In this document: positions 43,561 to 51,362 of the stretch, one piece after another | Position numbering within the stretch: the stretch's first letter is position 1 | Layout: each line of letters opens with the position of its first letter | NCBI RefSeq assembly: GCF_019797765.1 | Contig: NZ_CP081862.1 | Coordinates: 992,001-1,056,000, forward strand | From: Cellulomonas sp. C5510 | GTDB taxonomy: Bacteria; Actinomycetota; Actinomycetes; Actinomycetales; Cellulomonadaceae | Reading direction: 5' to 3' | Length of the DNA stretch: 64,000 nucleotides | Notes under the pieces: model-generated | Told to the model about the DNA's origin: nothing | What the model saw: the letters and a program-made list of their open reading frames with translations, nothing else | Databases searched by the model: none | Made by a program: the position numbers and the translations under genes

Positions 43561-44733
43561 GTGTCCAGGCGCCGGCGGTCCGTCCCCTGGTGGGTCGCCG
43601 CCGTGGTGGTGGCCGCCCTCCTCGTGGTGACGGGGGCGCTCCCGCGCGTCGACGCGGGTGCGCTGGCCGAGCGCGTCGGACCCGTCCTGCTGTTCGTCGC
43701 CGCGCTGACCGTGGTGGCGGAGCTGTGCGGCGCGGCCGGGCTGTTCGACGTCGCGACGGACGCGGCGTCGCGGTCGGCCGGCGGGCGTCGGTGGCTGCTG
43801 TGGCTGCTGCTCGTCGCCATCGCCGTGGCCTCCACGGTCCTGCTCTCGCTCGACACCACCGCGGTGCTGCTGACGCCGCTCGCGATCAGCCTGGCCCGCC
43901 GCACCGGCACGTCGCCGCTGCTGCTCGTGCTGACGGTCGTCGCGCTCGCGAACACCGCGTCGCTGCTGCTGCCGGTCTCCAACCTCACGAACCTGCTCGC
44001 CGACCACCGGTTCACGGACGCCGGGGTCGGCTACCTCGGGCTGATGTGGGCGCCCGCGCTCGCGGCCGTGCTGGTGACCGTGGCCGTGCTCGCCGTGCGC
44101 GGGCGGGCCGACCTGCGCGGGCGGTTCGAGCCCGGCCCGCGGTACGTCCCGCCCGACCGGGCGCTGCTGCGCGTCACCGGCGCGACCACCGCGGTCATGG
44201 CCGTCGGGTTCGTCGCGGGCCTGCCGGTGTGGGCGGTCGCGCTCGCGGCGGCGGTCGTCCTGCTCGCGGCGTTCGCGGTGCGGCGGCGGGCGCTGCCCGT
44301 GCGCCCCACGGAGCTCGTGCCGTGGCGGATGCTGCTGGTGGTCGCCGCGCTGTTCGTGGCCGTCGAGACGCTGCACGTGCGCGGGCTCGGCGAGGCGCTG
44401 GTCGCCGCGGCGCCCGGCGGTGACGGCACGGGCGCCCTGCTGGGCGTCGCGGCCCTGTCGGCCGGCGCGGCGAACGTCGTGAACAACCTGCCGGCGTACC
44501 TGGTGCTGGAGCCCGTCGCCGGCGGCGACCCGCTGCGGCTCGCCGCCGTGCTGATCGGGACGGGTGTCGGCCCGCTGCTGACCCCGTGGGCGTCGCTCGC
44601 CACCGTGCTCTGGTGGCAGCGCTGCCGGCAGGCGCTCGTGCACGTGCCCGTGCGGGCGTTCGTCGTGCAGGGGCTGTGGGTGGCGCCGCTCGCGGTCGCC
44701 GGGGCGGTGCTCGCGCTCGCGGTGACGGCCTAG
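43561..44733 (+). CDS. ArsB/SLC13-type anion permease
   Basis: A 390-residue membrane protein with about eleven hydrophobic segments. The DTTAVLLTPLAISLARR and VVNNLPAYLVL segments, each with Thr or Asn in a membrane break, are typical of the ion transporter superfamily that includes ArsB and SLC13 carriers. There is no arsenate reductase or ArsR gene nearby, so an arsenite role is unsupported. Its last four bases overlap the end of the convergent XRE regulator gene. Confidence 0.78.
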   Translation: MSRRRRSVPWWVAAVVVAALLVVTGALPRVDAGALAERVGPVLLFVAALTVVAELCGAAGLFDVATDAASRSAGGRRWLLWLLLVAIAVASTVLLSLDTTAVLLTPLAISLARRTGTSPLLLVLTVVALANTASLLLPVSNLTNLLADHRFTDAGVGYLGLMWAPALAAVLVTVAVLAVRGRADLRGRFEPGPRYVPPDRALLRVTGATTAVMAVGFVAGLPVWAVALAAAVVLLAAFAVRRRALPVRPTELVPWRMLLVVAALFVAVETLHVRGLGEALVAAAPGGDGTGALLGVAALSAGAANVVNNLPAYLVLEPVAGGDPLRLAAVLIGTGVGPLLTPWASLATVLWWQRCRQALVHVPVRAFVVQGLWVAPLAVAGAVLALAVTA

Positions 44734-45437
44734 CGGGAGCCGCCGGCCGCGGTCGTGCCGCCGGCCGCGGTCGTGCCGCCGGACCCGGCCGCCGCCCGCC
44801 GGCGCGTGGAGCGGGCCCGCACGTGCATGCGCTCGCCCTGCGGGCCCCACAGGCTGAGGACCTCCGCGGGTCCCGGACCGGGGTTGGTGAACCAGTGCGG
44901 CACGCGGGTGTCGAACTCCACCGCCTCGCCGGCGTCCACCAGCAGGTCGTGCTCGCCGAGCACCAGGCGCATGCGGCCGGACAGCACGTACATCCACTCG
45001 TAGCCCTCGTGGGTGCGCGGGTCGGGCGGTCCGGGGTGGTGCCCCGCGGGGAAGACCATCTTGTAGGCCTGCAGCCCACCCGGGCGGCGGCTCAGCGGCA
45101 CGTACGTCACGCCATGGCGCTCGAACGGCGACAGGTGCACGCGCGGGTCGCCCGTCGCGGGCGCGCCCACCAGCTCGTCGAGCGGGACCTGGTGCGCCCG
45201 GGCGAGCGGCAGCAGCAGCTCCAGCGTGGGGCGGCGCTGCCCGGACTCGAGCCGGGACAGGGTGCTCACCGAGATCCCGGTGCTGCGGGAGAGGTCCGCC
45301 AGGGTTCCGCCGCGCCGCTGGCGGAGGTCGCGCAGCCGGGGGCCGACGGCCTCCAGGACGGGGTCGAGGTCGTCAGCCGGGGCGGGCGGCGGGCCGGAGG
45401 GTCGCTGCGGGTCGTGGGGGCGGGTGCGGTCGGACAC
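44730..45437 (-). CDS. XRE-family regulator with C-terminal cupin domain
   Basis: A 235-residue regulator: an N-terminal helix-turn-helix (TLADLSRSTGISVSTLSRLESGQ) and a C-terminal cupin with THEGYEWMYVLSGRMRLVLG and VPHWFTN. The end is a low-complexity Ala/Gly/Thr tail. It is divergent from the TrxR-like flavoprotein gene, with a 15-bp inverted repeat between the starts, and probably controls that gene and itself. GTG 45437 is preferred over an upstream TTG at 45461. Confidence 0.87.
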   Translation of the reverse strand: MSDRTRPHDPQRPSGPPPAPADDLDPVLEAVGPRLRDLRQRRGGTLADLSRSTGISVSTLSRLESGQRRPTLELLLPLARAHQVPLDELVGAPATGDPRVHLSPFERHGVTYVPLSRRPGGLQAYKMVFPAGHHPGPPDPRTHEGYEWMYVLSGRMRLVLGEHDLLVDAGEAVEFDTRVPHWFTNPGPGPAEVLSLWGPQGERMHVRARSTRRRAAAGSGGTTAAGGTTAAGGSR

Positions 45438-45446
45438 GACCCCAGT

Positions 45447-45461
45447 TTGCCGATCCGGCAA
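45447..45461. promoter_or_regulatory. operator-like inverted repeat between the XRE and flavoprotein genes
   Basis: TTGCCG-ATC-CGGCAA has 6-bp perfect arms and a 3-bp centre, 10 bases upstream of the regulator start, within an 86-base divergent promoter region. A second partly related stretch with TTTGTCAATACCGG follows. Confidence 0.6.
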
Positions 45462-45523
45462 CGATGTTTGTCAATACCGGAGGTGCCGGCGCAGGCTCGT
45501 CGCGACGGACCGAGGAGGACGGG

Positions 45524-46564
45524 GTGGACGCGATGGACGAGGACCGGTGCGACGTGCTCGTGGTCGGCGGCGGTGCCGCGGGCCTGAGCGGGGCGCTCAC
45601 GATCGCGCGCGCCCGCCGCAGGGTGCTGGTGGTGCACGACGGCACGCCGCGCAACCTGCCCGCGGCGCACATGCACGCCTACCTGGGGCTCGACGGCCTG
45701 CCCCCGGTCGAGCTGCTGGCGCGCGGGCGCGCGGAGGTGCAGGGGTACGGCGGCGAGGTCGTCGAGGCCCGCGTGGTCGACGTCCGGCGGGACGACGACG
45801 GCTTCCGGGCAGAGCTCGACGGCGGGCGTGTGGTCCGTGCCCGCCGGGTGCTGGTCGCGACGGGCCTGGCGGACGAGCTGCCGCCCGTCGACGGGCTCGC
45901 CGCCCGCTGGGGCCGCGACGTGCTGCACTGCCCGTTCTGCCACGGCTGGGAGGTGCGCGACCGGGCGGTCGCGATCCTCGGCTCCGGGGCGGCGGCGCTG
46001 CACCAGGCCCAGCTCTGGCACGGGTGGACGCGGGACCTCACGCTGTTCCTGGACGGCGGTGAGGACCCCGACGAGGCCGGGTGGGAGCGGCTCGCCGCGC
46101 TCGGTGTGCGGGTGGTCGACGGGCGCGTCGCGGGCCTGGAGGTCACGACCGACGCCGTCTCCGGCGTGCGGCTGGCATCCGGGCTGGTGCTGCCGTGCGA
46201 CGCCGTGGTGGTGGCCACGGCGCTGTCCGCGCGGCTCGACGGGCTCGACCCGCTCGGGCTGCCGACCGTGCCCCTGATGATGGGCGGGCGCCGGTTCGGC
46301 ACCGCCGTCGAGGCGGGCCCCGACGGCGCGACCGCGGTGCCGGGCGTCCGGGTGGCCGGCAACGTCACCGACCTGCGCGCGCAGGTGCAGGTGGCGGCCG
46401 CCGAGGGGCTCGCCGCGGGCGCCGCGTTCGTGGCCGAGCTCGCGGCCGAGGACGCCGACGCGGCCGTGGCGCGGTACCGGCGGGAGCAGGCGGCGGCGTT
46501 CTCCGCGGCGGCGGAACGCACGCTCGCGGACCGGCTCGCGGGCGACGGACGGCACGGGCTGTGA
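45524..46564 (+). CDS. thioredoxin reductase-like NAD(P)/FAD oxidoreductase
   Basis: A 346-residue two-dinucleotide-domain flavoprotein with FAD-binding VVGGGAAGLSGA, ATGLAD, the redox pair Cys136-Cys139 in HCPFCHGWE and a second Rossmann motif GSGAAALHQ. The CPxCHGWE form differs from the CATC of true thioredoxin reductases and marks a group often fused to a methyltransferase. Here the methyltransferase is a separate gene 40 bases downstream. GTG 45524 has GAGGAGG at good distance; ATG 45533 is further. Confidence 0.87.
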   Translation: MDAMDEDRCDVLVVGGGAAGLSGALTIARARRRVLVVHDGTPRNLPAAHMHAYLGLDGLPPVELLARGRAEVQGYGGEVVEARVVDVRRDDDGFRAELDGGRVVRARRVLVATGLADELPPVDGLAARWGRDVLHCPFCHGWEVRDRAVAILGSGAAALHQAQLWHGWTRDLTLFLDGGEDPDEAGWERLAALGVRVVDGRVAGLEVTTDAVSGVRLASGLVLPCDAVVVATALSARLDGLDPLGLPTVPLMMGGRRFGTAVEAGPDGATAVPGVRVAGNVTDLRAQVQVAAAEGLAAGAAFVAELAAEDADAAVARYRREQAAAFSAAAERTLADRLAGDGRHGL

Positions 46565-46604
46565 CGACCAGGACGACGATCGGGACCGACGACAGGAGGA
46601 CGGC

Positions 46605-47285
46605 ATGAGCCGGCACGACCACGGGCAGGGGCACGGGCACGGCGGCGACCCGGGCGAGGTCCGCCACGACCGGGAGTTCTGGGAGGAGCGCTACCGGTCG
46701 GCGCCGCAGGTGTGGAGCGGGCGGCCGAACCCCTCCCTCGTGGCGGAGGCGGGGGCGCTGCCGCCGGGCCGCGCCCTGGACGTCGCGTGCGGCGAGGGCG
46801 GGGACGCCCTGTGGCTGGCGTCCCGCGGGTGGCGCGTGACCGCGGTGGACCTCGCGCAGACGGCGCTGGACCGGGTGCGGGCCGCGGCCGAGGCGGCCGG
46901 GCCGGACGTGGCGGAGCGGGTGCGCACCGAGCGCGTCGACATCGCCGGGTGGGACTCGGGGGAGGGCGCCTTCGACCTCGTCACGACGCACTTCCTGCAC
47001 CTGCCGCCGGACGTGCGGGGCGCGGCGTTCGGGACGATGGCCCGGGCGACCGCTCCCGGCGGGACGCTGCTCGTGGTGGCCCACCACGCGAGCGACCTGG
47101 GCACGACGATCGGTCGGCCCGACGTGCCCGCGCTGTTCTTCGAGCCCGAGGACGTGGTGGCGGCGCTCGAGCCGGGGGCCTGGGACGTCCCGGTGGCGGA
47201 GGCGCGCCCGCGGCAGGTCGTGGACCCCGACGGCCGGGAGATCACGATCCGCGACACGGTGGTGCGGGCGGTGCGCCGCCGCTGA
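46605..47285 (+). CDS. class I SAM-dependent methyltransferase
   Basis: A 226-residue methyltransferase with a short His/Gly-rich start (HDHGQGHGHG), the WEERYRSAPQVWSGRPN entry segment, motif I DVACGEGGDALWLA and the acidic VTAVDLAQTAL motif. Close relatives are the C-terminal halves of bifunctional TrxR-like/methyltransferase proteins, and the gene follows the matching flavoprotein gene, so the pair should work together. The methyl acceptor is unknown. A GAGG is present 9 bases before ATG. Confidence 0.85.
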   Translation: MSRHDHGQGHGHGGDPGEVRHDREFWEERYRSAPQVWSGRPNPSLVAEAGALPPGRALDVACGEGGDALWLASRGWRVTAVDLAQTALDRVRAAAEAAGPDVAERVRTERVDIAGWDSGEGAFDLVTTHFLHLPPDVRGAAFGTMARATAPGGTLLVVAHHASDLGTTIGRPDVPALFFEPEDVVAALEPGAWDVPVAEARPRQVVDPDGREITIRDTVVRAVRRR

Positions 47286-47314
47286 GCGCGACCCGTCCCG
47301 GGCGCCGCGCGCGT

Positions 47315-47349
47315 CCTGCCGCCTGCCGGGGCTCCCGGCGGGTGGCAGG
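47315..47349 (+). terminator. imperfect hairpin after the methyltransferase gene
   Basis: CCTGCC-GCC-TGCCGGG pairs with CCCGGC-GGG-TGGCAGG around a 3-4 base loop, 30 bases after the stop. It ends 9 bases before the next start, so it may instead fold over that start region. Confidence 0.4.
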
Positions 47350-47358
47350 ATCGCGGGC

Positions 47359-47838
47359 ATGAGCGACGACAGCGACGTGCAGGCCGTGATCGCCGAGGTC
47401 GAGCGGCAGGAGCGCGAGCTCCGGTTCGCCACCTTCACCCACGACGACGCGTGGGAGCTCGGCTGCCTGCTGGTCCGGCTGGCCACCGAGCGCGGGCTGC
47501 CGGTGACGGTCGACGTCCGCCGGGGCACCCAGCAGCTGTTCCACGCCGCGCGCCCGGGCACCGTCGCGGACAACGACACCTGGGTCGAGCGGAAGGTGCG
47601 GGTCGTCGAGCGGTTCGGCACCTCGTCGTACCTGCAGGGCCTCCGGGCGCGGGCGAAGGGCACGACGTTCGCCGCGGCGCACGACCTGCCGCTGCAGGAG
47701 TACGCGGCGCACGGCGGGGCGTTCCCGGTGCACGTCGAGGGTGTCGGGGTGGTCGGCGCGGTGACCGTGTCGGGCCTGCCGCAGGCCGAGGACCACGCGC
47801 TGGTGGTCGAGGCCGTCCGGACGTTCCTGGACGGCTGA
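47359..47838 (+). CDS. UPF0303/heme-degrading-domain protein
   Basis: A 159-residue cytoplasmic protein of the UPF0303 (GlcG/HbpS-like, YBR137W-like) fold. Conserved parts are FTHDDAWELGCLLV, NDTWVERKVRVVERFG and HGGAFPVHVEGVGVVGAVTVSGLPQAEDH. Relatives were named heme-degrading or chaperone-associated, without firm biochemistry. It lies between the methyltransferase and a convergent hydrolase gene, with no functional hint from these. Confidence 0.85.
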   Translation: MSDDSDVQAVIAEVERQERELRFATFTHDDAWELGCLLVRLATERGLPVTVDVRRGTQQLFHAARPGTVADNDTWVERKVRVVERFGTSSYLQGLRARAKGTTFAAAHDLPLQEYAAHGGAFPVHVEGVGVVGAVTVSGLPQAEDHALVVEAVRTFLDG

Positions 47839-47840
47839 GG

Positions 47841-48488
47841 TCAGCCGGCGGGCCGCGCGGGCAGCACCGTCGGCAGCCAGTCGCGCACCGCGGCGGTGAC
47901 GGCCGGGAGGTCGGCCTTCAGGCCGTGGTCGCCCCGCACCACGACCACCCGGCGGCCGGGGGCCTCCGGCGGGACGCCGTACGGGTCGGTCGCACCCTGC
48001 ACCACGAGGACGGGGACCGAGGGGGTCTCCAGCTCGGGGAGGCGGCTCGGCAGGTCCGGGCGGCCGGGCGGCTGCGTCGGGAACGCCAGGCACAGCACCC
48101 CGGCGGCACCGGTGGCGGGGGCGGTCCGGCAGGCCGTGCGCGCTCCGGCGGACCGGCCCCCGGTCACCAGCGGCACGCCGGGCAGCCGGTCGCCTACGCC
48201 CGCGACGGCCGCGGACCAGGCCTCGTCCAGCGCGGGCGGGCGCGGGCCGACGCGCTTGCCCGCGACGCGGTAGGGCTGCTCGACGAGCGCGACCGCCAGA
48301 CCGAGGCCGGTCGCCAGCGCGGTCACCGCGAGCAGGTCGGGGGCGTCGACGCCGCCGCCGGCGCCGTGGCCGAGCACCAGCGCGCCGGGCGCCGGGGCGG
48401 GTCCGGCCGGGAGGTGCAGGCGCGCGCGGGCGGTCCCCTGCGGGGTGTCGAGGTCGAGCAGCTCGGCCGGGACGTCGTCGCGCGCCAT
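47841..48488 (-). CDS. alpha/beta-hydrolase family protein
   Basis: A 215-residue hydrolase of the short KANL3/Tex30-like alpha/beta family. Visible are the oxyanion HG of VLGHGAGGG, the nucleophile elbow GGRSAGAR with its Ser, the Asp in GATDPYG and the His in GDHGLK. No signal peptide, so cytoplasmic. The substrate is unknown. It ends 2 bases from the convergent UPF0303 gene. Confidence 0.82.
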   Translation of the reverse strand: MARDDVPAELLDLDTPQGTARARLHLPAGPAPAPGALVLGHGAGGGVDAPDLLAVTALATGLGLAVALVEQPYRVAGKRVGPRPPALDEAWSAAVAGVGDRLPGVPLVTGGRSAGARTACRTAPATGAAGVLCLAFPTQPPGRPDLPSRLPELETPSVPVLVVQGATDPYGVPPEAPGRRVVVVRGDHGLKADLPAVTAAVRDWLPTVLPARPAG

Positions 48489-48541
48489 GCCCCGCACGGT
48501 AGCGCGGGGCACGGCGCGCGGGCCCGGACGGGCGGGCCCCG

Positions 48542-48712
48542 TCAGGCCGGGTCGACCAGGCCGCGCTCGACGGCGCGGACCAGGCGGCGGGGGACCTCGA
48601 CGGTGCGTCCGTCGGGGGTGCGTGCGGTGGTGAGCGGCACGGGGGTGGCCTTCCACCGGGAGCGGCGGGCGCGGGTGTTGCTCCGGGAGAGCCTGCGCTT
48701 GGGGACGGCCAT
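48542..48712 (-). CDS. rpmF: 50S ribosomal protein L32, cysteine-free form
   Basis: A 56-residue L32 starting [21 protein letters not shown] and having no Cys, whereas zinc-binding L32 has two CxxC-type pairs. Its ATG overlaps the stop of the L36 gene (ATGA). It is the last gene of the zinc-starvation ribosomal unit. Confidence 0.9.
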   Translation of the reverse strand: MAVPKRRLSRSNTRARRSRWKATPVPLTTARTPDGRTVEVPRRLVRAVERGLVDPA

Positions 48713-48834
48713 CAGCCCTGCCTGGCCTTCCAGCGCGGGTTCTTCTTGTTGATCACGAAGGTCTTGCCGTGGCGGCGCACCACGATCGACCCCTCCTTCT
48801 TCTTCAGGGACGCCAGGGAGGCGCGCACCTTCAT
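48712..48834 (-). CDS. rpmJ: 50S ribosomal protein L36, cysteine-free form
   Basis: A 40-residue L36 ([15 protein letters not shown], then [21 protein letters not shown]) in which the CxxC and C-x-H zinc residues of the housekeeping form are replaced. It overlaps both neighbours by four bases. Confidence 0.9.
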   Translation of the reverse strand: MKVRASLASLKKKEGSIVVRRHGKTFVINKKNPRWKARQG

Positions 48835-49103
48835 CGGATCTCCTCGGGGGTCGCGGGCGTGGTGAGGCCGTAGCGCCGACGGAACTTCTCGACGCGGCCG
48901 GCGGTGTCCAGGACGCGGGACCTGCCGGTGTAGAACGGGTGGCTCGCGGAGGACACGTCGACGTCCACGACGGGGTAGGTGTTCCCGTCCTCCCACTCGC
49001 CGGTCCTGTCCGAGGTCAGGGTGGAGCGGGTCAGGAACGCGAAGTCCGCGCTGAGGTCCCGGAACACCACCGGGTGGTAGTCGGGGTGGATGCCCTGCTT
49101 CAT
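48831..49103 (-). CDS. rpmE2: 50S ribosomal protein L31, type B
   Basis: A 90-residue type B L31 ([28 protein letters not shown] start) with the family's [10 protein letters not shown] and VEKFRRRYG segments and no zinc cysteines. Type B L31 replaces the zinc-binding type A under zinc limitation in Streptomyces and Bacillus. Its stop overlaps the L36 start. Confidence 0.93.
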   Translation of the reverse strand: MKQGIHPDYHPVVFRDLSADFAFLTRSTLTSDRTGEWEDGNTYPVVDVDVSSASHPFYTGRSRVLDTAGRVEKFRRRYGLTTPATPEEIR

Positions 49104-49113
49104 GTCGTTCTCC

Positions 49114-49419
49114 TCACCAGCTGGACTTGGTCACGCCGGGCAGCTCGCCGCGGTGGGCCATCTGCCGCATCCGCACGCGCGAGAGCCCGAACTTCCCGAC
49201 GTAGCCCCGGGGGCGGCCGTCGGCGACGTCGCGGTTGCGCACCCGGGTGGGGCTGGCGTCGCGGGGCAGGGCCTGCAGCGCGGTGCGCGCCGCGACGCGC
49301 TCGGCCTCGGGCAGGTGCGGGTTCACGGACGCGGCCTTGAGCTCGCGGCGCCGCTCGGCGTAGCGGGCGACGACCTGCTTGCGCTGCTCGTTCCTGGCGA
49401 TCGTGCTCGTCTTGGCCAT
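49114..49419 (-). CDS. rpsN: 30S ribosomal protein S14, cysteine-free long form
   Basis: A 101-residue S14 of the long type without the CxxC-C-C zinc ribbon ([30 protein letters not shown] end). Long S14 is the zinc-independent alternative to the short zinc-binding S14. The ATG overlaps the L33 stop; 10 bases separate it from L31B. Confidence 0.93.
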   Translation of the reverse strand: MAKTSTIARNEQRKQVVARYAERRRELKAASVNPHLPEAERVAARTALQALPRDASPTRVRNRDVADGRPRGYVGKFGLSRVRMRQMAHRGELPGVTKSSW

Positions 49420-49586
49420 CAGCGCTCCTCCTTGAAGTCGACGTGGCGGCGCACGACCGGGTCGTACTTCTTCAGCACGAGCCGGTCGGGGTCGTTGCGG
49501 CGGTTCTTGCGGGTGACGTAGGTGAACCCGGTCCCCGCGGTGGAGCGCATCTTGATGATCGGGCGCACGTCGGCGGCGCGGGCCAT
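49419..49586 (-). CDS. rpmG: 50S ribosomal protein L33, cysteine-free form
   Basis: A 55-residue L33 ([20 protein letters not shown], then [21 protein letters not shown]) without the two Cys pairs of the zinc form. It overlaps the L28 gene upstream and the S14 gene downstream by four bases each. Confidence 0.92.
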   Translation of the reverse strand: MARAADVRPIIKMRSTAGTGFTYVTRKNRRNDPDRLVLKKYDPVVRRHVDFKEER

Positions 49587-49822
49587 CAGACCTTCTCCCC
49601 GCGGGCCAGGATCCGGGCCACGACGACCTCGATGCCGAGCTTGTCGACCGTCTTGATGCCCCGGGCCGAGACCGTCAGCGTCACGTGCCGACCGAGCGAG
49701 GGAACCCAGTAGCGCTTGCGCTGGATGTTCGGGTCGAACCGCCGCTTGGTGCGCCGGTGGGAGTGGGAGATCGAGTGGCCGAACCCCGGGGTCGTCCCGA
49801 GGACCTGGCAGTGAGCGGACAT
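49586..49822 (-). CDS. rpmB: 50S ribosomal protein L28, non-zinc form
   Basis: A 78-residue L28 with [23 protein letters not shown] and [13 protein letters not shown]. It has one Cys only, so it cannot form the zinc site of the housekeeping paralogue. It is the first gene of the six-gene ribosomal unit; ATG 49822 is preferred over an upstream in-frame start that runs into the Zur-like box. Confidence 0.92.
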   Translation of the reverse strand: MSAHCQVLGTTPGFGHSISHSHRRTKRRFDPNIQRKRYWVPSLGRHVTLTVSARGIKTVDKLGIEVVVARILARGEKV

Positions 49823-49837
49823 GAGTCCATCATACGT

Positions 49838-49854
49838 AATGAGAATCGTTTGCG
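49838..49854. promoter_or_regulatory. Zur-like box between rpmB and the CobW-like gene
   Basis: AATGAGAATCGTTTGC resembles actinobacterial Zur boxes (TGAAAATCGTTTTCA type). It lies in the 52-base gap between two divergent starts and shares ATGAGAA with the box upstream of the AztD-like gene. Zinc-bound Zur would repress both directions. Confidence 0.7.
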
Positions 49855-49874
49855 ACAAGCGCTACGCTGGACCC

Positions 49875-50972
49875 ATGACGCCGACGACCCTCACCGTCCT
49901 GGCCACCGTCGACCCCCTGCTGCGCGACGCCGTCGCGTTCGGCCTGGTGACCGACCGCCCCCGGACCGTCGTGCTGCGGCACGACATCGTCGACGGGGCC
50001 GAGGGCGGTGGCATCCGGAGGGTAGTGGCGGACGCGGACGGCGTGCTCGAGGACGTCCTCGTCCCGCTCGCGCACGCGTGCCTGAGCTGCTCGGTGCGGG
50101 AGGACGCGGTGCCCACCCTCGAGCGCCTGGCCCGTGACCCGCGGTGGGACGCCGTGCTGCTCGCCCTGCCCGTCTCGGCGGAGTCGCTCCCCGTCACCCG
50201 GGCGCTGGGAGCGGCCGCGCGCGAGGGCGGCCGGCTCCGCGGGCTGCGGCTCGCCCGTGTCGTCGCGGCCCTCGACCTCGGGGCCGTCGAGCACGACCTG
50301 CTCGGCGACGACCTGCTCGCCGAGCGGGGGATCGCGCTGACCGAGGACGACGAGCGCGGCGTCGGCGAGGCGCTCGCCGCCCAGGTGGCGCACGCCGACG
50401 TCCTGCTGGTCAGCGGGGACCCCGCCGAGCACCCCGTCGCCTCCGACCTGCTCGACCACGTCCGGGCCGCGGACGGCCTGCGGGTCGACCACGTGTGGGG
50501 CGTCGACGCCGACGTGCTGCTGTCCGGGCGCCACGACGCGGCGGCGGCGGAGCGGCGCCTGGACCCGCGGGCGGCGGCACCGGTGCCCGGCGCACCGACC
50601 GCCCACGGCGTGTGGACGCTCGACCTGCGCGCCGACCGTCCGCTGCACCCCGACCGCCTCGTGGCCGAGGTCGCCCGGCTCGGGAGCGGGCGGCACCGCA
50701 GCCGCGGGCACTTCTGGGTCCCCACCCGGCCCGACTCGGTGTGCGGCTGGGACGGCGCCGGCGGGCAGCTCAGCATCGGCGAGGTCGGCACGTGGGGTCG
50801 CGGCACGCCGACGACCCGCCTGGTCTTCACCGGCGTGGACGACGTGCGCGCCGAGCTGCTCGGCGCGTTCGAGGACGTCCTGGTGACCGCCCGCGAGCAC
50901 GCCCGGGGGCTGCACGCCTGGCTCGGCCGGGAGGACGTGCTGGCACCCTGGCTCGGGGACCGCGCCGCCTGA
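49875..50972 (+). CDS. CobW/COG0523-like protein without P-loop (Mrf-like)
   Basis: A 365-residue protein of the CobW/COG0523 type. The N-terminus reads LTVLATVDPLLRDAVAFGLV where GTP-binding relatives have GxxGxGKT, so the Walker A motif is absent. The CLSCSVRED motif (Cys69, Cys72) stands where metallochaperones carry GCxCC. The C-terminal CobW domain has RGHFWVPTRPDSVCGWDGAGGQ-like sequence. In mycobacteria a similar protein, Mrf, is encoded with zinc-independent ribosomal proteins and recruits the hibernation factor to ribosomes. The location here suggests the same, by inference. Confidence 0.8.
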   Translation: MTPTTLTVLATVDPLLRDAVAFGLVTDRPRTVVLRHDIVDGAEGGGIRRVVADADGVLEDVLVPLAHACLSCSVREDAVPTLERLARDPRWDAVLLALPVSAESLPVTRALGAAAREGGRLRGLRLARVVAALDLGAVEHDLLGDDLLAERGIALTEDDERGVGEALAAQVAHADVLLVSGDPAEHPVASDLLDHVRAADGLRVDHVWGVDADVLLSGRHDAAAAERRLDPRAAAPVPGAPTAHGVWTLDLRADRPLHPDRLVAEVARLGSGRHRSRGHFWVPTRPDSVCGWDGAGGQLSIGEVGTWGRGTPTTRLVFTGVDDVRAELLGAFEDVLVTAREHARGLHAWLGREDVLAPWLGDRAA

Positions 50973-51083
50973 CGCCGGACGCCCGTTCCCGAGCCGCGCC
51001 CGACCGCGCCCGTGCGGATGCGGGCGTGCGCCGACGGGGGCAGTGTCGGGGGGGTCAGCACCGCCGACACCCAGGAGGCCGCC

Positions 51084-51353
51084 ATGCCGCGCCGTGACCC
51101 CGGTCCGAGCGTCAAGGACAAGGAGCTGTACGAGGAGCTCCGGGACGAGGGCAACAGCAAGGAGAAGTCCGCGCGGATCGCCAACGCCGCCGCCGCGCGG
51201 GGACGGTCGTCGGTCGGCCGCCAGGGAGGCGAGTCCGGCTCCTACGAGGACTGGACGGTCGCCGACCTCCGCAAGCGGGCCGCCGAGATCGGCGTCGAGG
51301 GACGCTCGTCCATGAAGAAGTCCGAGCTGGTCGACGCGCTCCGGTCGCACTGA
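51084..51353 (+). CDS. small DUF7218/Rho N-terminal-domain protein
   Basis: An 89-residue basic protein. The first half ([20 protein letters not shown], then [16 protein letters not shown]) matches a short actinobacterial domain, and the second ([30 protein letters not shown]) is a SAP-like Rho N-terminal domain that may bind nucleic acid. AGGAGG stands 7 bases before ATG 51084. It ends 9 bases from the convergent zinc-binding lipoprotein gene. Confidence 0.85.
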   Translation: MPRRDPGPSVKDKELYEELRDEGNSKEKSARIANAAAARGRSSVGRQGGESGSYEDWTVADLRKRAAEIGVEGRSSMKKSELVDALRSH

Positions 51354-51362
51354 GGCGGGCGG

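Noticed and set aside
43561..44733. Arsenite efflux pump ArsB as a firm call
   Set aside because: Only the general ion transporter fold is supported; there is no arsR, arsC or metalloid-linked gene next to it.
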